A DNA stretch of 64,000 bases from Streptomyces sp. TP-A0356 (GCF_001417775.1 NZ_BBZJ01000029.1:1-64000), one strand, 5' to 3'; positions 1 through 9,326 are shown, numbered from the stretch's first letter. A program made the numbers and translations. Notes: generated from the sequence alone by a model not told the origin.

Positions 1-9
1 AATGAGCGG

Positions 10-534
10 ATGACGGACACGAGCGCATCCTTGGGACCGTTGGAACTGCTCGACGGTCGCTGGGTGATAGGAGACGCCGGCAAGCGCCATTGGGTGGAAT
101 TCCGAAGGGACGGGTTGTACCAGCACGAGCCTGACTCGGAAGGACAGCTGATCCTGTGGCCCCGGATCATGCTGGGCATGAACCTCACCATGGGCAGCAA
201 ATCCCCCGCCAGGGGGTCGAACGGCTTCGGGGGGCTCCTCGGCGGCCTGCCCGGCCCCTGGCGGGGGCGCGGCAGCGGCTACCTGCACATGACGCTGCGC
301 CACCCCTACGAGAACTGGATCGCCCGCTTCGACCGGCACCCCCGCTACTATCCCGGTGCCCACCTCGTCTTCCTCCAGGCGCTGACGGTTCAGGTCATCG
401 ACGCCGGGCAAGCGCAGCTCCTGGGCGACCCCGAGTGGCTGGGCCGTGTGGTCGCACGGTTGGCGCCGCAGCGGCCCCGGGGTTGGCATGGCATGAGGGA
501 AGCAGTGTCGCGGGCCATGGAGGCGGAGGCATAA
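10..534 (+). CDS. Hypothetical protein (174 aa)
   Basis: I do not recognise a family. The reading frame has strongly G/C-biased third positions and ends in TAA. The product is soluble, with no signal peptide or membrane helix, and has a Gly/Arg-rich centre (about residues 70-95) and an aromatic-rich segment (HPYENWIARFDRHPRYYPG). The ATG at 10 is the first start seen, but the window begins nine bases earlier, so a ribosome site or an upstream start cannot be judged. Confidence 0.6.
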   Translation: MTDTSASLGPLELLDGRWVIGDAGKRHWVEFRRDGLYQHEPDSEGQLILWPRIMLGMNLTMGSKSPARGSNGFGGLLGGLPGPWRGRGSGYLHMTLRHPYENWIARFDRHPRYYPGAHLVFLQALTVQVIDAGQAQLLGDPEWLGRVVARLAPQRPRGWHGMREAVSRAMEAEA

Positions 535-732
535 GGGCTGCCTGAGACGTAGGACGGGTGGTGGCCGTGTTGAGTTCGACTGGATGCACCGCAGAGGCGC
601 GTCGTACTGCTCTGGTCGGCTGTTGATGAGGAGGTACCGCAACTCGTCGCGCTGCAAGCCGCACGCTGTCCACGTGGTCGGGCACCACCCTTATGGACAC
701 CATGATCCGCGCCGGACAGTCCTCCGAGAAGC

Positions 733-978
733 TCAGTCGATAATCTCGGACCGTTCTCGAACTTGATCGTCCAACTTGCCTTCTTCCAGGTCGCTCAGCG
801 CGGCTGCATATCCGGCCATGACTGCCTCGTGTACGACGTCGTAAGGGTCTACGGGGATCGCGATGGCCGAGCAGACATTCGCGGCTGCGTCGTACGCGGG
901 TCGATAGTGCGCGTCACGGATACCGCCGCCCAAGTGGCTGACAAGACTGCGTAGGTCTTCCCTGTGGTCATCGCTCAC
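733..978 (-). CDS. Small hypothetical acidic protein (81 aa)
   Basis: No family recognised. The frame stays open further upstream on the minus strand, but that extension is Arg/Pro/Ala-rich and looks non-coding. I place the start at the GTG at 976-978 (VSDDHREDLRSL), which has a GAGGG motif about ten bases upstream. The protein is acidic with Ala-rich helices (DVVHEAVMAGYAAALSDLEEG), consistent with a small helical cytoplasmic protein. It stands alone among accessory genes. Confidence 0.4.
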   Translation of the reverse strand: MSDDHREDLRSLVSHLGGGIRDAHYRPAYDAAANVCSAIAIPVDPYDVVHEAVMAGYAAALSDLEEGKLDDQVRERSEIID

Positions 979-1053
979 GCCGACGTCACTACCCTCGCGC
1001 CATGGTCGAGAACCGCACTGCCGTGGGCGCCTCGACCGATCAAGGCTCCGAGC

Positions 1054-1182
1054 TTGGGAAGCTGCGAGCATTTGAGGCGTCTTCGGGCGCTGAGCTGGGC
1101 GAACGGTCGGACTTTGGCCCAGGCGGCGGCGCGCTCTTTCACCGTGATTCCCCGCTGTTCCCCCCTCGATCTGGTGCGGTTG
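1054..1182 (+). repeat. Degenerate third copy of the att-like direct repeat
   Basis: TTGGGAAGCTG at 1054-1064 is followed about 85 bases on by GTGATTCCCCGCTGTTCCCC and then GATCTGG. These are the same elements, in the same order, as in the two better copies at 2083 and 17078. Spacing is not exactly conserved, so it is a decayed or partial relative. Confidence 0.4.
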
Positions 1183-1225
1183 TGGTGCGGGGGTGCCGTA
1201 CCGCAGGCCTGGTATCCGTCCATGC

Positions 1226-1336
1226 ATGCTCGCCATGGTGTACCACCCCTACGATGGGACGATCACCGTTTGGGCGTTCGCGCTGTCGGTTCTGATCGTG
1301 CTGGCACTGGGCTGGTACGTCCGTCATCGCAGATAG
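1226..1336 (+). CDS. Possible single-pass membrane microprotein (36 aa)
   Basis: The frame begins MLAMVYHPYDGTITVW, runs into a clean hydrophobic helix (AFALSVLIVLALGWYV) and ends in a basic tail RHRR, the layout of a small single-pass membrane protein with the tail inside. ATG codons at 1226 and 1235 are both possible. Neither has a convincing ribosome site, which is the main reason for low confidence. Confidence 0.35.
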   Translation: MLAMVYHPYDGTITVWAFALSVLIVLALGWYVRHRR

Positions 1337-1408
1337 CTGTGCTCCTGGCGTCGCCTCCCATACGCTGTGGCTCACGGCACGCCGCCGTCATGGCCAGGGG
1401 GGAGCATG

Positions 1409-2080
1409 ATGGAGCAGCTTCGGAAGCTTGTTGTCCGATACGGCGATTGCGAACAGAAGCCCGTGCGCTTCCGTCCAGAAACGTGGCGCTGGCGGTTGGA
1501 GTCGCACGGAGCGGCGCACGTACTCGATATCGGCGTTGGATGTGCGAGCGGGCCGAGCGGTGACCGTCTCATCAGCCGGGGCGACCTGGCCCATCTCCGT
1601 GACCGCGTTGGTGACGACGATCCCGACAGCCTGCGTGACCTGTTCGTGGCCGTCATGATCTGGGGCTCGGGCACCACGAACGGACGTGGGCCGCGGTACA
1701 CGGAAGCGGCTCTGTCTGACCCGCGGATGCCTACTGTCCTCCGGACCACACGCCAAGCGGTCCGAGACGGCGACCTGAATGGGGCCTATCAGCAGTTCGT
1801 CCTCGCGGGGGTGGGGCGGTCCTTCTTCACCAAGTGGTTCGCGGCCGTGGATGACCGCGACGCAACGTGCGATCGCGCCTTGATCCTCGACGACCGGGTC
1901 TTTCATTCGCTCAATGCCCTCGGATGGATCAGTTGGAAGGCGGCCGGCACACGCCACTGGCCCACCCGATACGCCGCCTACGTCAGCTCCATGCACGGCT
2001 GGGCCTCATCTCTGGGTGTCACGGCGGACTGGCTTGAGTGGCTTCTCTTCCATCTGAACGGTCGCGTAGACGAGCCCTGA
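1409..2080 (+). CDS. 8-oxoguanine DNA glycosylase OGG-fold family protein
   Basis: Sequence style (VAVMIWGSGTTNGRGPRYTEAAL near residue 75; RSFFTKWFAAV near 150; ALILDDRVFHSLNAL near 170) matches the Streptomyces family annotated as OGG-fold protein, related by fold to helix-hairpin-helix DNA glycosylases. I see no confident catalytic Lys/Asp pair, so DNA repair activity is an inference from fold only. Length is 223 aa. The ATG at 1409 sits 4 nt after a GGGGGGAG ribosome site; the ATG at 1406 is too close to it. The stop lies just before the left direct repeat of the 15-kb island, so the gene is outside that island. Confidence 0.6.
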   Translation: MEQLRKLVVRYGDCEQKPVRFRPETWRWRLESHGAAHVLDIGVGCASGPSGDRLISRGDLAHLRDRVGDDDPDSLRDLFVAVMIWGSGTTNGRGPRYTEAALSDPRMPTVLRTTRQAVRDGDLNGAYQQFVLAGVGRSFFTKWFAAVDDRDATCDRALILDDRVFHSLNALGWISWKAAGTRHWPTRYAAYVSSMHGWASSLGVTADWLEWLLFHLNGRVDEP

Positions 2081-2629
2081 GATTGGGAAGCTGAGGTGAT
2101 CTAGGGCTCGCTGCTGGGCTGACCTGCGGCGGAAAGGTATCGGCGCCTGGCGGGCGGGTCCGTTGATTCCCCGGTGTTCCCCGCGGTTCCCCGTACGACC
2201 TGGCACACGTCTGGCACGACCTGTTCGTCCCGAACTCTCGGCCGGATGGTCATTGCGGTCCACGACGCTGGTCGTGAGGCCATCGACGGGCATTGATCGC
2301 CACCTACGGTTGCGGTGGTTGCTGTACTTCGGTGCTGTACCGCAATTGCATCCCGCCCGTGGACAACTCGGCATGAGACCTACGAATCGCGTGGCCTGCG
2401 TCGATCGGTGATTGCTTCCCCCAGCGCCGGCCCGTTGTGGCGGGGACCAGGATTTGCGCGTTATCGGACCAAACCGCCCCCACAGGAGCACCGTTGTCCA
2501 CCTCCGTCATCCCGGCCAGCAGCCGCCGCCCGCTGATGGCTTAAGCTCGCGGCCTACTCCGTGACCGCGGCCCGCGTCGCCGCGACCGGAGCCCGCTGGT
2601 TCTTCTTGCAGGACGATGGGGTGGGACAC
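2081..2629. other. Intergenic stretch holding the left att-like repeat
   Basis: These 549 bases contain the direct repeat copy (2083-2218) with three closely spaced TTCCCCG motifs and two CTGGCAC motifs. I see no convincing gene in the remainder. Long minus-strand frames here are Arg/Gly-rich shadows. Confidence 0.5.
2083..2218 (+). repeat. Left ~136-bp direct repeat, candidate attL-type site
   Basis: The first 21 bases (starting TTGGGAAGCTGAGG) are identical to 17078-17098. The similarity continues through GGCTGACCTG at the same distance, GTTCCCCG and TTCCCCG, and two CTGGCACG-type motifs. On the minus strand the core gives TCAGC-TTCCCAA-GCTGA: a 5-bp stem with a 7-nt loop and a central CCC, exactly a tRNA-Gly(CCC) anticodon arm. 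The repeated CTGGCAC could be integrase arm sites; that is inference. Confidence 0.65.
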
Positions 2630-5600
2630 ATGACTTTTCGACGGAGGCTCAGATCCGGGTCGGCGGCGCTTGTGGTCGCCGCGGCGATAGCCGGTGCGGT
2701 TCCCGGGCACGCGCTGGCGGTGACGAGCGGCTTGCCGACCGAGGTCACGACGCTGCCCGCGCCGCAGCTCGCAGCGTTCCGGGGGGACATGCCGCTGGTG
2801 GCGGGTGCGAGTGGCTTCCTGCACCAGGAGCAGGGGCTGCCGGGCTACACGTGGACCGACTACGCGTCCGGGACGGACACCCCGCAGCCGCAGCTGACCG
2901 CCGTGCCGCTGACCAACACGAACTTCTTCTCCGCCGGTGGCGACCACGTCGCCTACCAGAACGGCGCGACGTTGGGCGTCGGTGACCCGACCGTGGCCGG
3001 CAGCTGGGTCAGCTACGACCTCTCCTCCCTCGGCGGCACCTTGCTGCACACCGTCGTCGCCGTCGGCGCGAACGGGACCCGCGCCCTGGTGCGGGAGACC
3101 GGCGGTGCCCATCTGCTCCAGCTCAACGCGGACGGCACGTCCACCGAGGTCGCCATGACCGGCCTGCCGTCGAGCACCGACTACATCAACGACGCCGTCG
3201 GGTACCAGAGCGTCGGCGACTACGTGACGGTCCGCAGCACCCCGAAGCCCGGCGTCACCGGCACCACCGCGTTCTACCTGGTGCGACTGGACACGGGCGC
3301 GGCAACCGCGGTGACGGCCGTCACCCCGCGCAGCGCCGTGGCCCCGACCGTCCACGGCGACTACCTGACCTGGCCCTCGAACGGCGGCATCTCGCTGGTC
3401 ACGGTCGCCGACGCCCTCGCGGGGAGCACGGTCACCCCGACGCAGGTCCTGGCACCGGCCGGTTCCGGCATGCTGCTCGACTACGACGTCGTCGGCCAGC
3501 AGGTCGTCATGATGACCCGGGTCTCGTCGGGCGCGCTTGTGCTCAACTCCGTCCCGATCGCGGGCGGCCCGGCCACCCAGCTCGACGCCACGGTGACCGA
3601 GCCTGCTCCCAGTGCCAGGGTTCCCGACTATCTGCCTAAGGGCCCCGGGGGCGCTCTTGTTGTTGGCGGCACCAGCACCAGCCAGGCCGTGCAGCGGCTC
3701 ACCGCGGCAACGGACGGAAGCGTGAACGTCACCGTCGTGCGGCAGTTGCCGCCCCCGGCCGAGACCACCGCGACGCTGTCGATGGCGCACGGTCAGGTGC
3801 GCCAGGTCCTCACCGTTCCGCAGCTCAACGCCGCCACGCGCTTCGCGATGGCGACCACACCGCTGACCGGCTCCGGCAGCACCATCGGCAAGACGACAAC
3901 CGGCTACCTGAGCGACGGCGGCCAGCCGCTCCAGGCCGGTCCCTGCACGGTGGACGCCTTCTGCGTGCGTGAGACGGACGGCAACTCCTACGGGCCGGTG
4001 TACACGACCACCACGGCGACCTCCGCCCGGGTGTTCATCAGCGGCCTCAGCCCGGAGACCTTCTCCTCGCCCGACACCCGCGTCGTGGACGCGGACAGCG
4101 AGTTCGTGCTCATCGACTCGGCCGGCTCCCAATACCTCTGGGAGCCAGGTCAGAGCGCGATGATTCCGCTGGGGCCGGCGAGCGGGGCGACGGTGTGGAT
4201 GGGCACGCTCTGGCGGGCAACCGCGCCCGGCCAGATCCAGGCCAGCACGCCCCACACGGGGCTGGGAAGCGCGCCCGCCCTTCAGCGGACCATCAGCACG
4301 GGGGCGTCCTGCACGCCCAGCGAGGTGCAAGTGGCGCAACACTGGCTCTACTGGAGCTGCGGTAGCAGCGGCCCGGCCGGGGTATACGACCTGGCCACCA
4401 ACGTGAAGTTCAGCGTCGACGCCGGCCCGGTGCTGCTGGGTGACGGCTATCTGGTGCGTCACGACGCGGCAAGCGGTGAGCTGCGGCTGACCGACGTGCA
4501 CGCGGACTCCGTCGGCGCGACCTCTGTGCTGGCCACTCTCTCGCAGGCCGCTGGGGCGAGCGACGACCGGGGCATCGACTGGACTGTGGACCGCACCGGT
4601 GGTGACGTTGCCTACACAGGCTCGGACAACATCGTCCACGTGCTGAGCACGGGTGTGCCCGCGTCCCCGGTCGCGGCCAACGCGGGGGCCTGGAGTAACT
4701 CCATCACGCCCGGCCAGGCGTGGAACTTCCGCTTCGAGGCCAGCCGTCCGCTGGCGAGCTGGCAGTTGGTGATCCGCCGGGCGACCACCGGTCAGGTCGT
4801 CTACAGCTACACCGGTGGCCCGACCGCCGCTCAGGGCTCTACGAGCTGGAACGGCATCCTCCAGGCCAAGACGGCCGCCTTCAACGGCTCCTACGACTGG
4901 CAGCTGCTGGCCGTCCCCGCGGACGCGCCCGGCGCCGCTGCGACGCAGGCGGCCTCCGGCACGATGGGTGTCTTCTACGGCCGGATGCCCTTCCACTCCT
5001 ACGGCGAGAACGGCCGGTCCACCATGCTCGGCGTACTGAAGCAGTCCGCCTTCGGGTACCGCAACGGCTACGGCATGGACTACGAGGGCAACGGCCATGG
5101 CGGCTACTCCAGCCCGGTCGCGTCGAGCTACTGGAACCTCGGTACCGGCTCCGGTCAGCTCAACGCGGTCGTGCCCTTCGGCGACATCAACGGCGACGGC
5201 TTCAACGACATTCTCGTCCGGACCAGCGGTGGCGAGTTGGAGTACTACCCGAACCAGGCGGCGGGCGGCGTCCTCAACAACACCTCGCCGAAGGCGATCG
5301 GCGGGGGCTGGAACATCTACAACCGGCTGGTCTCGGTCGGCGACCTGAACCGGGACGGCCACGACGACCTGATCGCCCGCGATGCTTCGGGCGAGCTGTG
5401 GATGTACCCGGGCACGGGCAGGGGCGGCTTCGGTTCCCGGGTCGCGCTCGGCGGGGGCTGGAACACCTATACCCGGATCGTCGGCGTCGGCGACGTGAAC
5501 GGCGACGGCAACGGCGACCTGCTGGCGGTCGACACCGCGGGCGGGCTCTGGCGCTACCTGGGCAACGGCAAGGGCGGCTTCAACTCCCGGGTGAAGATCG

Positions 5601-5785
5601 GGACGGGCTACCAGATCTACACCGCGATGGTCGGCGTCGGCGACATGAACGGCCACGGACTCAACTCGGTCGTCGCCCGCGACACCTCCGGCGTGCTGTG
5701 GCGGTACGACTTCACCGCCTCCGGCTCGCTGCTCTCGCGGGTCCGCATCGGCAACGGATGGAACATCTTCTCCGACCTCTACTGA
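2630..5785 (+). CDS. Large secreted protein with C-terminal FG-GAP/VCBS repeats
   Basis: The 1051-aa product starts with a Sec signal peptide: MTFRRRLRSG, a hydrophobic core (SAALVVAAAIAGAVPG), then cleavage near HALA. Residues about 60-700 look like a beta-propeller-type extracellular domain. Residues about 700-780 resemble a FlgD-like Ig fold (WNFRFEASRPLASWQLVIRRATTGQVV). The last ~200 residues contain FG-GAP/VCBS blades with calcium-binding loops (GDINGDGFNDIL, GDLNRDGHDDLI, GDVNGDGNGDLL, then a degenerate GDMNGHGLNSVV). The ATG at 2630 is chosen because the signal peptide begins there. Such proteins are common in Streptomyces and their substrate is unknown. A GC-rich hairpin follows the stop. 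Confidence 0.75.
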   Translation: MTFRRRLRSGSAALVVAAAIAGAVPGHALAVTSGLPTEVTTLPAPQLAAFRGDMPLVAGASGFLHQEQGLPGYTWTDYASGTDTPQPQLTAVPLTNTNFFSAGGDHVAYQNGATLGVGDPTVAGSWVSYDLSSLGGTLLHTVVAVGANGTRALVRETGGAHLLQLNADGTSTEVAMTGLPSSTDYINDAVGYQSVGDYVTVRSTPKPGVTGTTAFYLVRLDTGAATAVTAVTPRSAVAPTVHGDYLTWPSNGGISLVTVADALAGSTVTPTQVLAPAGSGMLLDYDVVGQQVVMMTRVSSGALVLNSVPIAGGPATQLDATVTEPAPSARVPDYLPKGPGGALVVGGTSTSQAVQRLTAATDGSVNVTVVRQLPPPAETTATLSMAHGQVRQVLTVPQLNAATRFAMATTPLTGSGSTIGKTTTGYLSDGGQPLQAGPCTVDAFCVRETDGNSYGPVYTTTTATSARVFISGLSPETFSSPDTRVVDADSEFVLIDSAGSQYLWEPGQSAMIPLGPASGATVWMGTLWRATAPGQIQASTPHTGLGSAPALQRTISTGASCTPSEVQVAQHWLYWSCGSSGPAGVYDLATNVKFSVDAGPVLLGDGYLVRHDAASGELRLTDVHADSVGATSVLATLSQAAGASDDRGIDWTVDRTGGDVAYTGSDNIVHVLSTGVPASPVAANAGAWSNSITPGQAWNFRFEASRPLASWQLVIRRATTGQVVYSYTGGPTAAQGSTSWNGILQAKTAAFNGSYDWQLLAVPADAPGAAATQAASGTMGVFYGRMPFHSYGENGRSTMLGVLKQSAFGYRNGYGMDYEGNGHGGYSSPVASSYWNLGTGSGQLNAVVPFGDINGDGFNDILVRTSGGELEYYPNQAAGGVLNNTSPKAIGGGWNIYNRLVSVGDLNRDGHDDLIARDASGELWMYPGTGRGGFGSRVALGGGWNTYTRIVGVGDVNGDGNGDLLAVDTAGGLWRYLGNGKGGFNSRVKIGTGYQIYTAMVGVGDMNGHGLNSVVARDTSGVLWRYDFTASGSLLSRVRIGNGWNIFSDLY

Positions 5786-5843
5786 TCCTCCGCCGCTAGG
5801 GGCCGTCCGGTCCCGCCACTGAAACCAGGCCGCCAACCCCGAC

Positions 5844-5872
5844 CCTCCCGCGCGGACGACCCGCGCGGGAGG
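5844..5872 (+). terminator. GC-rich hairpin after the secreted-protein gene
   Basis: CTCCCGCGCGG (5845-5855) pairs with CCGCGCGGGAG (5861-5871) around a 5-nt loop, 60 bases after the stop codon. There is no T tract, as is usual for Streptomyces terminators. Confidence 0.6.
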
Positions 5873-6583
5873 AGCCGGTCAGGGACGGCTGTCAGCCTTG
5901 GTCGTCGATGAGCACCCTCCGACGGCCCAGGGATAACCCCCGGGGCCGTTAGCGTTACTCGCTTTCAGGCCCGCTTGATGCGAACTACAGGCTAGGCGGC
6001 TGAGGTCTGCTGGGCTGGTCAGCCAGACTGTGAGAGACACGGGCGATTGGGGCCGGACGGTGGAGTTGCTGCACTTCTCTGCCGTACTCCAACGGCTCCG
6101 GAGGGCGCTTCTGGGTTGCAAGATGGTACAGGTCAGAGCCATGCTTACGACTTGCTGAGCGGGGGCTCTCCACGGATGGTCCACGATGCCTGCCTGCCCC
6201 AAGGACCGTGCAAGCTGAGAGTGTCCGGGGCCAGCACTCCAGGCTCAGGGTGCCGGGCGAACATGCTGTCCGGTTGCGGGCAGGGCATGGAGTCGAGAGT
6301 AGGCAGGATCCCAGCGGGGCGACCACCGAGAAGTCCCGGAGTGCGGCTTAGGTGAGCAGCCCGCTGAAGGGGGAAGAACTGGCGCTGCTGCGGCGTGGTT
6401 TGGTTGGGCCGTTTGCCATCTTTCCAAGTCATGGGGAGGGATATCGTTGGCGAGCTACCCGTACGAGCAATCGGCAGGACACGCCTTACGTGTGCGTGCC
6501 GGGCACGCCCGGAATCAGGTGACCCGCCGGACACCACGACCTTCGGGTCGCCACCCTCTGACGAGCAAGGTAACAACCGACTG
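5873..6583. other. Long intergenic region before hsdM, no gene seen
   Basis: About 700 bases in which all frames look like shadows with mixed codon use and no ribosome site. It must hold the promoter of the hsdMSR operon, but I see no clear -35/-10 pair. Confidence 0.4.
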
Positions 6584-8155
6584 ATGGCAGTGACTCAGCA
6601 GGAGATCGAGAACCGGTTGTGGGACGCCGCCGACGAGCTGCGCGTGGCGATGCCCGAAGCGCAGTACTCGTCGGTCGTCTTCCCGTTGATGTTCTGGAAG
6701 TACTTGTCGGACACCTGGGAGCACCACCACCAGGAGTTCCTGGACGAGAATGACCTGAACGGCCTCTCCGTCGAGGAAGCCCGCGAGATCGAGTACCGCG
6801 ACTACCAGTCGTTCGAGATCCCGCTCATCTACCCCGACACCGTTGCCGAGCGTCGTGCGTCTTGGTCGTCCATCCTGGCCACTATCACCCAGCCCGGCCT
6901 CGGCCAGCGGGTCCGTGCCTCCCTGCAGGCCATCGAGACGGCCAACCCCGGCAAGTTCTCCCGCCTGTTCGGTTCCATGACCTGGACCTCCGAGGAGGTG
7001 CTGTCGGGGGAGGTACTGGCGGCGGTCATGCAGGCGATGAACCGCACCCCGAAAATGCACGAGGGCAACATGTCCTACGACGTCCTCGGCGGGGCGTACG
7101 AGTATCTGCTGAAGAGGTTCTCCGACGGGTCTGGCACCCGCGCCGGCCAGTTCTTCACCCCGCGCGAGGTCGTCGAACTGCTCGTCGAAATCCTGGACCC
7201 CCAGAACTTCGAGTCGGTGTACGACCCTACCTGTGGTTCGGGCGGCATGCTGATCGCCTCGGCGAACCTTCTGAAGTCTCGTGGCGGGCGCGGCTACACG
7301 CTCAAGCTGTACGGGCAGGAGGCCGTTTCCGACACCGCCGGTGTGGCCCGCATGAACCTCTTCATGCACAACCTCACCCAGTTCCAGGTCGAGGTCGGCG
7401 ATACCTTGAAGGACCCGCGCTTCAAGAAGCCGGACGGGTCCGTCGCGCAGTTCGACGTGATCCTCGCCAACCCGCCCTACAGCCTGAAGTGGAAGCCTTG
7501 GAAGAATGACCCACGCGCCATTGGTGGCGTAGCTCCTCCGAAGTTCGCGGATTGGGCGTTCGTGCAACATATGATCGCGTCGATGGACCCGGAGAACGGT
7601 CGCGCCGGCGTCGTGTTGCCTCACGGCGTCCTCTTTCGCGGCGGCGAAGAAGAAGCCATCCGTCGGCGAGTCCTGGACAATGACCTTCTCGAAGCTGTCA
7701 TCGGCCTGCCTGCCAACCTCTTTTACAGCACACCGATCCCGACCTGCATCCTCGTGTTCCGTGCCTACGGCACCAAAGCTGACGAGCGACAAAAGGGGGT
7801 GCTGTTCATCGACGCCTCCACGAGGTTCACCAAGGCCAAGAACCGCAACGTTCTGACCGAGGCGGACATCGCCGATGTTGTGACCGCCTACCACTCGAGT
7901 TTCGATTCCGACGGCAACCCGGTTGACTCTGACGGCGACGCCGGACTCGCAGCACGCTTCGTGCCCATCACGGAGATCATGGCGAACAGGTACGACCTCA
8001 ACATCGGCAGGTACATCAAGCAGGCCGCAGCTGAGGCCGGAGACCTCGGTACCCTCATTGATGCCTACAACATCGCCAGAGCCGAGCGGCAGAAGACCGA
8101 GGCTCGCATGCTCGCCGCCCTTGCCAACGCTGGGATCGAGGGCTTCGATGAGTGA
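6584..8155 (+). CDS. hsdM: Type I restriction-modification, DNA methyltransferase subunit
   Basis: 523 aa, normal length for HsdM. The N-terminal helical domain (residues 1-160, VVFPLMFWKYLSD) is followed by the N6-adenine methylase domain: AdoMet motif I DPTCGSGGML at about 214-223 and catalytic motif NPPY at 296-299. The substrate is adenine in the bipartite target chosen by HsdS. It methylates host DNA and forms the M2S core of the restriction complex. The ATG at 6584 starts the family N terminus (MAVTQQEIENRLWDAADELR); AAGG lies 13 bases upstream, a loose fit. The gene overlaps hsdS by 8 nt, so the two are translationally coupled. Confidence 0.95.
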   Translation: MAVTQQEIENRLWDAADELRVAMPEAQYSSVVFPLMFWKYLSDTWEHHHQEFLDENDLNGLSVEEAREIEYRDYQSFEIPLIYPDTVAERRASWSSILATITQPGLGQRVRASLQAIETANPGKFSRLFGSMTWTSEEVLSGEVLAAVMQAMNRTPKMHEGNMSYDVLGGAYEYLLKRFSDGSGTRAGQFFTPREVVELLVEILDPQNFESVYDPTCGSGGMLIASANLLKSRGGRGYTLKLYGQEAVSDTAGVARMNLFMHNLTQFQVEVGDTLKDPRFKKPDGSVAQFDVILANPPYSLKWKPWKNDPRAIGGVAPPKFADWAFVQHMIASMDPENGRAGVVLPHGVLFRGGEEEAIRRRVLDNDLLEAVIGLPANLFYSTPIPTCILVFRAYGTKADERQKGVLFIDASTRFTKAKNRNVLTEADIADVVTAYHSSFDSDGNPVDSDGDAGLAARFVPITEIMANRYDLNIGRYIKQAAAEAGDLGTLIDAYNIARAERQKTEARMLAALANAGIEGFDE

Positions 8156-9323
8156 GTGGGAACAGGCGTGTTTGGGCGACCTTGTCGAATCATTTCGCGT
8201 GAGAGTTGACCCCGCAGAACTCGGGGACGCTACGGTCATACATTTCAGTATCCCTGCTTTCGACGACCGGATGACTCCGACTGTCGAATCTGCGAGCGGA
8301 ATTCGCAGTCACAAATTTAGCGTCGATGAAGACAGTGTTCTTGTCTCAATGTTGAACCCGAGAATTCCTCGAGTGTGGCTCGCTGCGGGAGCTAAGAATG
8401 CTCTAGCCTCGACTGAATTCGCTGTTCTTCGCCCGAACAATCCTCGGATGACCCTTCCCTTTCTCTATTGCCTCTGTCGGTCGAGTAGTTTCACGTCGAT
8501 GCTTGACGAGAGATCGACTGGCACCACAGGAAGCCGGAAGAGATCGAAAGCAGCCGATGTGTTGGCGTATACCTTCTTCTTGCCACCGCCGCGGGTGCAG
8601 GAGCAGATTGTCGAGGTCATCAGGGCAGTCGACGACCAAATGGCCGCGCTAGATGTAGAGGCGGAGGCGCTGAATGGTGTGTATCAGGCGGCGACATCTC
8701 GGCTGTATTGCACCGCTGAGGGGGGAGAGGCAGACTCTCGGTTCCTCGGCGATGTGATGCACCTCGATGTCGTGCGGACCCCGATGGAAGCCGGAAAGAC
8801 TTACCATCTTGCTGGAGTACTCAACGCCGGTAAAGGGCTTGTAGATAAGGATGAGTTCGACGGGGCTGATACCGAGTACAGCGCTATGAATATCCTTCGG
8901 GAGAATCAGGTGGTGATGCGGAAGCTGACTGCTTGGGAGGGGCCGATCACAGTGGTTCCTCCAGAGTTCGACGGCTTCGTGGCGAGCAACGAGTTCCCGA
9001 CTTTCACACTTACCAGTGACGTTGCCCCAGGGTGGATGAAGCACGTCTGTCGAACACCTCGGCTGTGGGCTGAGATGAAAAATAGGGTCGTCGGGACCGT
9101 GCAGCGCCGTAAGCGGCTCAACCCTGACCAGCTCCTGTCGGTAGCACTTCCCGTCCCGTCCCGGCCAGAGCAGGAAAAGGTAGCGGAGGCACTGGACGCG
9201 ATCGAGAGGGAAGTCACCGCGATCCACGAGGAGGCCGCCCGTCTTCGTGGGGTCCGGGCACGGCTGCTGTCGGGGCTGCTGGACCGCAGCATCGACATTA
9301 GATCCGCTGAGTTGGGGGCTTGA
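8148..9323 (+). CDS. hsdS: Type I restriction-modification, specificity subunit
   Basis: 391 aa with the two-half HsdS plan: target recognition domain 1 (about 1-150), a conserved spacer helix (RVQEQIVEVIRAVDDQMAALDVEAEAL, about 150-190), recognition domain 2 (about 200-330) and a second matching helix (RPEQEKVAEALDAIEREVTAIHEEAARLRGV, about 340-375). Each recognition domain reads one half of the split DNA target. The ATG at 8148 overlaps the end of hsdM. Base composition is visibly more AT-rich than hsdM or hsdR, common for HsdS genes that diversify or recombine. The target sequence cannot be predicted by eye. Confidence 0.92.
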   Translation: MSEWEQACLGDLVESFRVRVDPAELGDATVIHFSIPAFDDRMTPTVESASGIRSHKFSVDEDSVLVSMLNPRIPRVWLAAGAKNALASTEFAVLRPNNPRMTLPFLYCLCRSSSFTSMLDERSTGTTGSRKRSKAADVLAYTFFLPPPRVQEQIVEVIRAVDDQMAALDVEAEALNGVYQAATSRLYCTAEGGEADSRFLGDVMHLDVVRTPMEAGKTYHLAGVLNAGKGLVDKDEFDGADTEYSAMNILRENQVVMRKLTAWEGPITVVPPEFDGFVASNEFPTFTLTSDVAPGWMKHVCRTPRLWAEMKNRVVGTVQRRKRLNPDQLLSVALPVPSRPEQEKVAEALDAIEREVTAIHEEAARLRGVRARLLSGLLDRSIDIRSAELGA

Positions 9324-9326
9324 GGC

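Noticed and set aside
2507..5836. Very long minus-strand open frame opposite the secreted-protein gene (1109 aa)
   Set aside because: Gly/Val/Arg/Ala-rich composition typical of antisense shadows in high-GC DNA; the plus-strand product has a signal peptide and FG-GAP repeats.
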